Assembly (NCBI GenBank): GCA_030150565.1
Contig: JASLFR010000087.1
Span: 1 to 19,318 of the forward strand
Direction of reading: 5' to 3'
Length of the DNA stretch: 19,318 nt
Source: Cardiobacteriales bacterium
GTDB lineage: Bacteria; Pseudomonadota; Gammaproteobacteria; Cardiobacteriales; Wohlfahrtiimonadaceae
Position numbers and translations under genes: made by a program. Below, piece by piece: positions 8,004-14,072 of this stretch (position 1 is its first letter; each line of letters starts with the position of its first letter). The notes beneath the pieces were generated by a model that saw only the letters and a program-made list of their open reading frames with translations, did no database searches and was not told the DNA's origin.

Positions 8004-9911
8004 TTATTCCTTATCAGTCGGTTTGGTAGGCAGACGCCCCTTACGAAGATGGACTAAAATCAGAGAGATTGCACTCGGAGTGACTCCACGAAGGCGCGAT
8101 GCTTGCCCAATTGTTTCAGGTTGATGCGCAGAGAGCAACTCTTGAGTCTCAATAGAGAGCCCTTTAATTGCACGATAATCGACATCTTTAGGGAGGGGGG
8201 CATTCTCAAATTTTTGATGGCGCTCAATCTCCAACATCCCTCGCTCAATATAGCCTGCATACTTTGTCTCGATCTCAACCTTCTGTAAGACATCATCTGA
8301 GAAGTGGGCGACAGGGCTGCTCCCTTCAAGCTTCATCATTGTATCGAGTGTAATTTCAGGGCGGCGGAGCAGTTGAATTGCTCGGCTATTCTGCTTCATC
8401 TCAATTTTAGAGCTCTCCTGTAGCTTTTTACCATCCTCTGAATCTTGGGTGATCATCCACTCTTCAAAGTGAGCTTTCGCTTTAGCGATCTCTTCCTCTT
8501 TCTTTTGGAAGCGCTCCCAGCGGTAATCGTCGACTAACCCAAGCTCTCGCCCGATTGGGGTAAGACGCTGATCAGCATTATCTTCCCGTAGAATGAGGCG
8601 ATACTCCGAGCGAGAGGTGAACATACGATAAGGCTCTTTCACCCCTTGTGTGATGAGATCATCAATCATCACGCCAAGATACGCTTCGTGACGCTTAGGG
8701 TACCAAGCCTCCTCTTCAAGATAGCGACGCCCTGCATTTAAGCCTGCTAAAAGCCCTTGAGCTGCAGCCTCTTCATAGCCTGTTGTACCGTTGATCTGCC
8801 CAGCAAAATAGAGATTATTGATCGCTTTTGTTTCGAGCGTATATTTAAGATCGCGAGGATCGTAAAAATCGTACTCAATAGCATATCCTGGACGGGTAAT
8901 GTGTGCATTCTCAAGGCCAGGGATAGAGTGAACGAGGTTTACTTGTACATCGAAGGGGAGACTAGTTGAAATTCCATTTGGATAATACTCAAGCGTATCG
9001 AGCCCTTCAGGTTCTAGGAAGACGTGATGCTGATCCTTATCAGCAAATTTCATAATCTTATCTTCAACAGAGGGGCAGTAGCGTGGGCCAACTCCTTCGA
9101 TTGTTGCATTATCTGCATACATCGGTGAGCGATCTAATCCCCCGCGAATGATATCGTGGGTGCGCTCATTGGTGTATGTTGTCCAGCAGGAGACTTGGCG
9201 AGGATGCTCGGAGCGATCACCAAGATAGGAGAAGACAGGGGTAGGATCATCCCCCGCTTGCTCACTCATGTTGGAGAAATCGATCGTTTTACCATCGATA
9301 CGGGGAGGCGTTCCTGTCTTTAATCGCCCTTTTCTCAGAGCTAACTCCTCTAATTTGTGGGCGAGGGTGATTGAGGCTTGATTCCCCATTCTTCCGCCTG
9401 AATAGTTCTCTAATCCGACGTGGATTAAGCCAGAGAGGAAGGTTCCTGCAGTAAGGATCACCGATTGCGCGTGGAAGCGTACCCCTGTTTGGGTCACCAC
9501 CCCTACAACCGTATCCCCTTTAAAGATGAGATCATCAGCCGCCTGCTGAAAGATGTAGAGATTGGGCTGATTCTCAAGTATTTTACGAATCGCTACACGG
9601 TAGAGCGTGCGATCTGCTTGAGCTCGTGTTGAGCGCACCGCAGGGCCTTTTGAGGCGTTGAGGATTCTAAACTGAATCCCTGCAAAGTCGATTGCGCGCG
9701 CCATCGCTCCACCAAGTGCATCGATCTCTTTAACGATCTGCCCTTTGCCGATCCCTCCAATTGAGGGGTTACAGCTAAGCTCCCCAAGGGTATCCATGCT
9801 ATGTGTTAAAAGAAGGGTCGGAACCCCTAAGCGAGCAGAGGCGAGCGCTGCTTCTGTACCTGCATGACCGCCACCGATGACGATCACACCAAAATGTTTT
9901 GGATAATCCAT
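8004..9911 (-). CDS. mnmG: tRNA uridine-5-carboxymethylaminomethyl(34) synthesis protein MnmG
   Basis: MnmG (GidA) is the FAD-dependent subunit that, with MnmE, installs the cmnm5/mnm5 group on wobble uridine 34 of several tRNAs. The protein has 635 residues, close to the usual 629. The FAD dinucleotide-binding site is VIVIGGGHAGTEAALASARLG (from residue 9), followed by SCNPSIGGIGKG, GGRMG, LKTGTPPRIDGKTIDFS, GVGPRYCPSVEDK, YPNGISTSLPFDVQ and AGQINGTTGYEEAAAQGL, all hallmark blocks. The MnmE/tRNA-binding C-terminal helical part ends in QASRLRGVTPSAISLILVHL. The ATG at 9909-9911 matches the family start (MDYPKHFGVIVIGGG), but no good Shine-Dalgarno is visible upstream, only AT-rich sequence. 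In many gammaproteobacteria mnmG heads the atp operon; here it is separate and is followed at eight bases by the PG-binding protein gene. Confidence 0.98.
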   Translation of the reverse strand: MDYPKHFGVIVIGGGHAGTEAALASARLGVPTLLLTHSMDTLGELSCNPSIGGIGKGQIVKEIDALGGAMARAIDFAGIQFRILNASKGPAVRSTRAQADRTLYRVAIRKILENQPNLYIFQQAADDLIFKGDTVVGVVTQTGVRFHAQSVILTAGTFLSGLIHVGLENYSGGRMGNQASITLAHKLEELALRKGRLKTGTPPRIDGKTIDFSNMSEQAGDDPTPVFSYLGDRSEHPRQVSCWTTYTNERTHDIIRGGLDRSPMYADNATIEGVGPRYCPSVEDKIMKFADKDQHHVFLEPEGLDTLEYYPNGISTSLPFDVQVNLVHSIPGLENAHITRPGYAIEYDFYDPRDLKYTLETKAINNLYFAGQINGTTGYEEAAAQGLLAGLNAGRRYLEEEAWYPKRHEAYLGVMIDDLITQGVKEPYRMFTSRSEYRLILREDNADQRLTPIGRELGLVDDYRWERFQKKEEEIAKAKAHFEEWMITQDSEDGKKLQESSKIEMKQNSRAIQLLRRPEITLDTMMKLEGSSPVAHFSDDVLQKVEIETKYAGYIERGMLEIERHQKFENAPLPKDVDYRAIKGLSIETQELLSAHQPETIGQASRLRGVTPSAISLILVHLRKGRLPTKPTDKE

Positions 9912-9951
9912 AATGATTCAATTACTAATTTTTAAAAGGAGTGAACGAAGA

Positions 9952-9999
9952 ACACCAAATCATTCAGAAGATAGAGTCTGCTCCCGAACGATTTGGTGT
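9952..9999. repeat. Inverted repeat in the ialB-like/mnmG intergenic region
   Basis: ACACCAAATC (9952-9961) is perfectly complementary to GATTTGGTGT (9990-9999). After one mismatch three more pairs form (TTC 9963-9965 with GAA 9986-9988), leaving a 20-base loop. It lies between the IalB-family gene and mnmG on the minus strand, 40 bases before the mnmG start. No run of T follows on either strand, so it is not a typical terminator. It could be an mRNA stability element, an attenuator or a protein site. Confidence 0.6.
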
Positions 10000-10016
10000 C
10001 ATATAGTTTAGTCTTG

Positions 10017-10036
10017 ATTGGTGAATTATCACCGAT
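10017..10036. repeat. Short hairpin after the IalB-family gene
   Basis: ATTGGTGA (10017-10024) pairs with TCACCGAT (10029-10036), with one G-T wobble and a four-base loop. It is 22 bases downstream of the IalB-family stop on the minus strand. It has no T-tract and may act with the next inverted repeat as an inefficient terminator or 3' end stabiliser. Confidence 0.45.
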
Positions 10037-10058
10037 TCAAGTGGATCGTTTCGCTAAA

Positions 10059-10643
10059 TTAACGACCCATCTGCTTTTTAAGATCTTCAAATGCTGCTGT
10101 AAATCCTTTAAGGGAGACATCAGCTTTTACGTTATCTTGATCACCATCAAAGAGGAAGTGGGTGTAAGCAACGTTAATTTTTGAGCCTTTTTGAATGCTC
10201 TCAAGCGCTTTATCGTCGCTGATTTGGAATCCTGCCACACAGCCGTTTGGTAAGCAGCGATTGAAAGGGAGCCCTTCGATGGTATCTTCCCCAATCTTTA
10301 CCTTCTTGCCATCAACATCAAATTTAAGACCATCTAAAAGGGAGTTGCCTAAAAGAGTGGTAAAGATGAGAGATGGCTCTTTATCTTCCCCTAAGAATGA
10401 GACAGTTGTATTGAGTACAAGCTCTTGAGTCCCTTTATCCTCTTTATTCTGCTTAAAAGTGATTACAGAAGGGGAGCTCATCGCACACTGTTTAATCTCT
10501 TTTTTACCATCATTAACTTCAGTACACTCAACACGCCAATCCCCATGCTTCTGCATATAAGAGGGCTCTTGCTGAGCGGTAGCTACAGATGTTAAACCAG
10601 CTGTAAGTGCGAGCGCGAGAAGGGTTGTTTTAACTCTATTCAT
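10059..10643 (-). CDS. Invasion-associated locus B (IalB) family secreted protein
   Basis: A 194-residue periplasmic or secreted protein of the IalB family (Pfam PF06776 type). A signal peptide spans residues 1-23 (Arg/Lys, then a hydrophobic core LLALALTAGLTSV and ATA-Q cleavage). The mature part starts with HGDWRVEC, and four cysteines at about 40, 53, 130 and 135 are in the family's places (WRVEC, KQCAMS, FNRCLPNGCVAGF); they probably form two disulfides. The LPFNRCLPNGCVAGF block is the most diagnostic feature. The family was named from Bartonella invasion, but most members are uncharacterised and the name should not be read as proof of virulence. AGGAG precedes the ATG by ten bases. The gene is divergent from gmk; two hairpins but no clear terminator follow it. 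Confidence 0.87.
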   Translation of the reverse strand: MNRVKTTLLALALTAGLTSVATAQQEPSYMQKHGDWRVECTEVNDGKKEIKQCAMSSPSVITFKQNKEDKGTQELVLNTTVSFLGEDKEPSLIFTTLLGNSLLDGLKFDVDGKKVKIGEDTIEGLPFNRCLPNGCVAGFQISDDKALESIQKGSKINVAYTHFLFDGDQDNVKADVSLKGFTAAFEDLKKQMGR

Positions 10644-10676
10644 AAAATAATTGCTCCTAATAAGTTAATGGGGAGA

Positions 10677-10706
10677 AGAATATAAGTGATAAGTGCTCTA
10701 TCTTAA
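10677..10706 (-). promoter_or_regulatory. Candidate promoter for the IalB-family gene
   Basis: On the minus strand TTAAGA (10706-10701) and TATTCT (10682-10677) stand 18 bases apart, each matching four of six consensus bases, and would give a leader of about 27 bases with the AGGAG site. The spacer holds a tandem 7-base direct repeat (ATAAGTG twice, 10682-10695 on the plus strand). This is a weak match. Confidence 0.3.
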
Positions 10707-10771
10707 TACAGGGAAATAGGAGTGTACAATTTTATCTGAATTGAGGGGGCGCTTTGGTGTAGAATATTGCG

Positions 10772-10786
10772 GAATATCTGATATTC
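10772..10786. promoter_or_regulatory. Perfect palindrome upstream of gmk, candidate operator
   Basis: GAATATC-T-GATATTC is a perfect seven-base inverted repeat around one base. A further copy of the half-site, GAATATT, lies at 10762-10768. A possible -10 box TAGAAT is at 10760-10765 but lacks a good -35, so the palindrome would cover the start of transcription, 25 bases before the gmk ATG. The one-base centre fits a dimeric DNA-binding protein better than an RNA hairpin. Confidence 0.4.
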
Positions 10787-10811
10787 ACCCTCGTACAAGG
10801 AGAGCTTTAAA

Positions 10812-11438
10812 ATGAGTACGCCTGCCAATGTTGGAACTGTTTATATTGTATCGGCCCCATCAGGAGGTGGAAAAACAACTCTGATGGAGACTCTGCTTAG
10901 CTCAACACCTCGTTTAAAGCGTGTTGTCACTCATACTACACGCCCTGCAAGAGAGGGGGAGGTTGATGGGGTTGATTATCACTTTGTCACCATTGAGCAA
11001 TTTAAAGCATTAGTCGCAGAGGATGGATTCCTTGAGTACGCTGAAGTCTTTGGTAACTATTATGGCACCTCTAAAAAAGAGGTGGATGAGAAGCGTAAAG
11101 ATGGAAGCGATATCGTCCTTGTGATCGATTGGCAGGGAGCTGAGCAGGTTAAAAGCAAGATGCCTGATGCGGTTGGAATCTTTATTATTCCCCCATCGAT
11201 CGATGCTCTACGCACCCGCCTTATTCACCGTAATTTAGATAGTGAAGAGATTGTTAATCAACGAATGGCGGATGCCGTTAATCAGATTCAGCACTATCCA
11301 AAATTTGATTATTTGGTGGTGAATGATGATTTTGATATCGCTTTAATGCATCTGCGTACAATCTTTATGAGTAATCGTCTACGGACGGAGTATCAGATTT
11401 GGGATCAAGCGGAATTATTGAAGAGACTTCAACTCTAA
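10812..11438 (+). CDS. gmk: Guanylate kinase
   Basis: The enzyme phosphorylates GMP to GDP with ATP in purine nucleotide synthesis and recycling; it is cytoplasmic. It has 208 residues, the usual length. The P-loop is IVSAPSGGGKTTLM (residues 12-25, with K21 and T22). The GMP-binding segment follows as HTTRPAREGEVDGVDYHFV, then LEYAEVFGNYYGTSKKEV, DIVLVIDWQGAEQV, and the lid and adenine-binding RTRLIHRNLDSEEIVNQRM. A good AAGGAG site lies before ATG 10812. Here gmk has its own terminator before rpoZ, unlike fully fused gmk-rpoZ-spoT operons, but the order gmk-rpoZ-spoT is the classical gammaproteobacterial one and links GMP kinase with (p)ppGpp metabolism. Confidence 0.98.
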   Translation: MSTPANVGTVYIVSAPSGGGKTTLMETLLSSTPRLKRVVTHTTRPAREGEVDGVDYHFVTIEQFKALVAEDGFLEYAEVFGNYYGTSKKEVDEKRKDGSDIVLVIDWQGAEQVKSKMPDAVGIFIIPPSIDALRTRLIHRNLDSEEIVNQRMADAVNQIQHYPKFDYLVVNDDFDIALMHLRTIFMSNRLRTEYQIWDQAELLKRLQL

Positions 11439-11466
11439 ATTTAGCCCCATTTGTGAAGTAATAGAG

Positions 11467-11503
11467 TCGCTCAGTGATGAGATTCGGTCGCTGGGCGATT
11501 TTT
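11467..11503 (+). terminator. Intrinsic terminator after gmk
   Basis: TCGCTCAGTGA (11467-11477) pairs with TCGCTGGGCGA (11488-11498) through 11 pairs, two of them G-T wobbles, with a ten-base loop; TTTTT follows. It begins 28 bases after the gmk stop. Confidence 0.87.
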
Positions 11504-11506
11504 ATA

Positions 11507-11512
11507 TATAAT
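11507..11512 (+). promoter_or_regulatory. Candidate -10 box for rpoZ
   Basis: A perfect TATAAT directly after the gmk terminator's T-tract. No good -35 is visible 16-18 bases upstream, which is inside the terminator stem. If used, transcription would start near 11519 and give a leader of about 105 bases ahead of rpoZ. Confidence 0.35.
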
Positions 11513-11569
11513 CATTAATAAATAGACTAATATTTAGTAGAGAAAGATTATCTTTTATTTATCAATTTA

Positions 11570-11594
11570 GGGAACGCAGCGCGCTCCCATTTTT
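11570..11594 (+). promoter_or_regulatory. Terminator-like hairpin in the rpoZ leader
   Basis: GGGAACGC (11570-11577) pairs with GCGCTCCC (11581-11588) except for one A-C mismatch, with a tight three-base loop, and TTTTT follows at 11590-11594. It lies 30 bases before the rpoZ ATG. It could be an attenuator in the rpoZ-spoT leader or a second terminator for gmk. Confidence 0.5.
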
Positions 11595-11624
11595 ATCTAA
11601 CTATTTGAGAGGATTTTATCAATT

Positions 11625-11852
11625 ATGGCTCGTGTAACTGTTGAAGATTGTTTAGAAAAAGTTGAGAACCGTTTTCAGTTGGTGATTGTGGCATCAAAGC
11701 GTGCACGTCAATTAGCGGATGGAGCAGAACCTCGCATCGCAGTCACGGCATCTGCAGCAAAACCGACAGTAACCGCTCTGCGTGAGATTGGTGATGGTGA
11801 GATCACCCCTGAAGAGATTCGCACCATTGATCAAAATATGGAACTCGCCTAA
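11625..11852 (+). CDS. rpoZ: DNA-directed RNA polymerase subunit omega
   Basis: Omega helps the beta' subunit fold and remain in RNA polymerase and forms part of one (p)ppGpp binding site in enterobacteria. The protein has 75 residues, a little shorter than the 91 of E. coli because of a shorter C-terminal tail. The diagnostic block MARVTVEDCLEKVENRFQLV is followed by VASKRARQLADGAEPRI, which carries the conserved RARQL motif, and EITPEEI near the end. GAGAGGA lies 11 bases before ATG 11625. spoT starts 29 bases after the stop, so the two are very likely co-transcribed, placing a target of ppGpp beside its metabolic enzyme. Confidence 0.97.
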   Translation: MARVTVEDCLEKVENRFQLVIVASKRARQLADGAEPRIAVTASAAKPTVTALREIGDGEITPEEIRTIDQNMELA

Positions 11853-11881
11853 TTTCCCTAAGGGGGAGGGAGGAGGTAACG

Positions 11882-14053
11882 ATGAAATCAGTCACTTTAC
11901 CTGATGGTCTTGGCGCATGGCGTGATGAATTTATTATTAAAAGTGAACGCCTTTTAAGAATTGTTGGGCGCTATCTTAAAAAAGAGGAGGTAGCGCTCGT
12001 TAAAGAGGCGTGTATCTTCGGTGCTTTTGCGCATGATGGGCAGTATCGTTCGTCGGGTGAGCCCTATATTTTCCACCCATTAGAGGTGGCTCATATTTTG
12101 ACTGATGTTCAGATCGATGCCCCCTCCATCATCGGTGCGATTCTTCACGACGTTATTGAAGATACTCCCATCACCTTTGAAGAGGTTCAAGCTCGCTTTG
12201 GTGAAGAGGTCGCAACCATTGTCGATGGTGTGACGAAGCTCACGCAGATTAAATTCACCTCTAAAGAGGAGGAGAAGGCGGAGAATTTCCGTAAGATGAT
12301 TCTTGCGATGACGAAAGATATTCGGGTCATCATGGTGAAGCTTGCGGATCGACTCCACAATATGCGAACGCTCGGCGCACTCGATCCTCGAAAAAAGCGG
12401 CGAATTGCCAATGATACGCTTGAAGTCTACGCTCCTATTGCTGCTCGATTAGGGATGTATGTACTCCAAGTTCAGCTGGAAAACCTCTGTTTTAAAAATC
12501 TCTACCCTTGGCGTTACCGTGTTTTAGTAGATGCTTTAGAGCAGCAGTATCGTGAGCAGGAGAATAATCTTGAGAAGATTAAAGCAACACTTGATGAAGC
12601 GCTAGTTAAGCTCAATGTGATTGCACGCATCTCTACACGTCGTAAACATCTTTGGAGCATCTATAGCAAGATTCGGATTAAGGGGCGTCTTGAGCGGGTA
12701 TACGATATCTTCGCAATTCGCATTATCGTGCGTGGTGTGGATGATTGTTACCGTGCGCTTGGGGTTGTGCATCGTCACCTAAAACCGATTATGGGGGGCT
12801 TTAAAGATTATATCGCCATTCCGAAGACAAATGGTTATCAGAGCCTTCATACCATTGTTTTTGGTGCGAATAATCTTCCAGTAGAGGTTCAGATTCGTAC
12901 TCGAGATATGCATATTATTGCAGAAGCTGGCGCGGCGGCTCACTGGCGTTATAAAGAGGTGTATGAGGATCAAGAGCATAACTTCGATAAAACAACTGAG
13001 TGGCTCGACTCTGTCATGGAGATTCAAGATAGCGCCCTTACCTCTAAAGAGTTTATGGAGACGATGAAGGCGGATTTCTTCCCTAAAGAGATCTATGTCT
13101 TCACACCGAATGGAAAGATTGTTGAGTTACCCCGTGGAGCAACTGCGATCGATTTTGCCTATACCGTTCACTCCGATATCGGTAATCAAGCTTATCGCGC
13201 TTACGCTAATGGGCAGGAGATTGCACTCACTCATGCGTTGAGTAATGGGCAGACAGTTGAGATTGAGACCCTTCCTGATGCCTTCCCATCTCCCCTTTGG
13301 CTTGAGAGTGCAGTCACGGCTCGAGCTCGTACACGGATTCGAGCTTATCTGCGAGGTTTAGCGGATGAGGAGGCGTATGAGCTTGGAAATGCTGTATTGA
13401 AACAGGCGTTAATTGAGCGGGGGATCGATCTTGCATTGATCGATGAGAGCGATGAAGAGGTTGTTTTAAAGGATCTCGATCTAGGCTCTAAAGAGCGGCT
13501 CTATCGTGATATTGGTCGAGGAAAATATCCTCCGCAATATGTGATCAATCGCTTCCTTATTCACCAACGGGAGCATAGTGAGCTCTCAGCTGAAGAGGAG
13601 CGACTTCTCAACATCTCTAATGATACGATCATTGGCGCTGAAGGGATGAAGACCTCTCTGGCTCAATGTTGTATGCCTCTCCCTGGTGAGCGGATTGTCG
13701 GATGTTTAACGATTCGTCACGGATTGATGATTCATGTGATGGGGTGCATGAATATGCAATCATTTAAAGATAAGCCTGAAAAGTGTATCCCTCTTGAGTG
13801 GAGCAAATCGGTGCGAGGGGAGTTTCCTGTAAAGCTTGTGGTGATGGCGAAGAATCGCCGAGGCACTTTAGCAAAATTGAGCGCCCGATTAACAGAGATG
13901 CAGCTCGATATCGATGAGTTTATTTCAGATCTCTTGAGTGATGAGGTGGTTCGCATCGAGTTTGTGATTAAAGTGAATGATCGCAAACATCTTGCCGATA
14001 TTATGAAAGAGGTGCGACTGCTCGATGGGGTTGAGCGTGTCTCTCGTCGATAG
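11882..14053 (+). CDS. spoT: Bifunctional (p)ppGpp synthetase/hydrolase SpoT
   Basis: A RelA/SpoT homologue, 723 residues, the full long form. The N-terminal HD hydrolase (about 45-200) keeps its metal ligands: H65 in FHPLEVA, H89-D90 in AILHDVIEDT with E93 and D94, and D156 in VKLADRLHNMRT. The synthetase domain (about 245-365) has RRKHLWSIYSKI, D275, FKDYIAIPKTNGYQSLHT and E335 in VEVQIRT. TGS spans about 402-462, a Cys-rich segment (CC at 596-597, C608, C622 with H613) follows, and an ACT domain occupies about 648-722. The basic RIKG in the place of the bifunctional RxKD motif, rather than the EXDD of RelA, supports a bifunctional enzyme. GGAGG precedes the ATG. The histidine kinase gene starts 19 bases after the stop, where trmH or recG often lies in relatives. 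Confidence 0.97.
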   Translation: MKSVTLPDGLGAWRDEFIIKSERLLRIVGRYLKKEEVALVKEACIFGAFAHDGQYRSSGEPYIFHPLEVAHILTDVQIDAPSIIGAILHDVIEDTPITFEEVQARFGEEVATIVDGVTKLTQIKFTSKEEEKAENFRKMILAMTKDIRVIMVKLADRLHNMRTLGALDPRKKRRIANDTLEVYAPIAARLGMYVLQVQLENLCFKNLYPWRYRVLVDALEQQYREQENNLEKIKATLDEALVKLNVIARISTRRKHLWSIYSKIRIKGRLERVYDIFAIRIIVRGVDDCYRALGVVHRHLKPIMGGFKDYIAIPKTNGYQSLHTIVFGANNLPVEVQIRTRDMHIIAEAGAAAHWRYKEVYEDQEHNFDKTTEWLDSVMEIQDSALTSKEFMETMKADFFPKEIYVFTPNGKIVELPRGATAIDFAYTVHSDIGNQAYRAYANGQEIALTHALSNGQTVEIETLPDAFPSPLWLESAVTARARTRIRAYLRGLADEEAYELGNAVLKQALIERGIDLALIDESDEEVVLKDLDLGSKERLYRDIGRGKYPPQYVINRFLIHQREHSELSAEEERLLNISNDTIIGAEGMKTSLAQCCMPLPGERIVGCLTIRHGLMIHVMGCMNMQSFKDKPEKCIPLEWSKSVRGEFPVKLVVMAKNRRGTLAKLSARLTEMQLDIDEFISDLLSDEVVRIEFVIKVNDRKHLADIMKEVRLLDGVERVSRR

Positions 14054-14072
14054 GAGATAGAAGAGAGGGTAA

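Noticed and set aside
9993..10184. Plus-strand open frame of about 63 codons opposite the IalB-family 3' end
   Set aside because: It mostly mirrors the coding strand of the secreted protein, has no ribosome site and no recognisable product.
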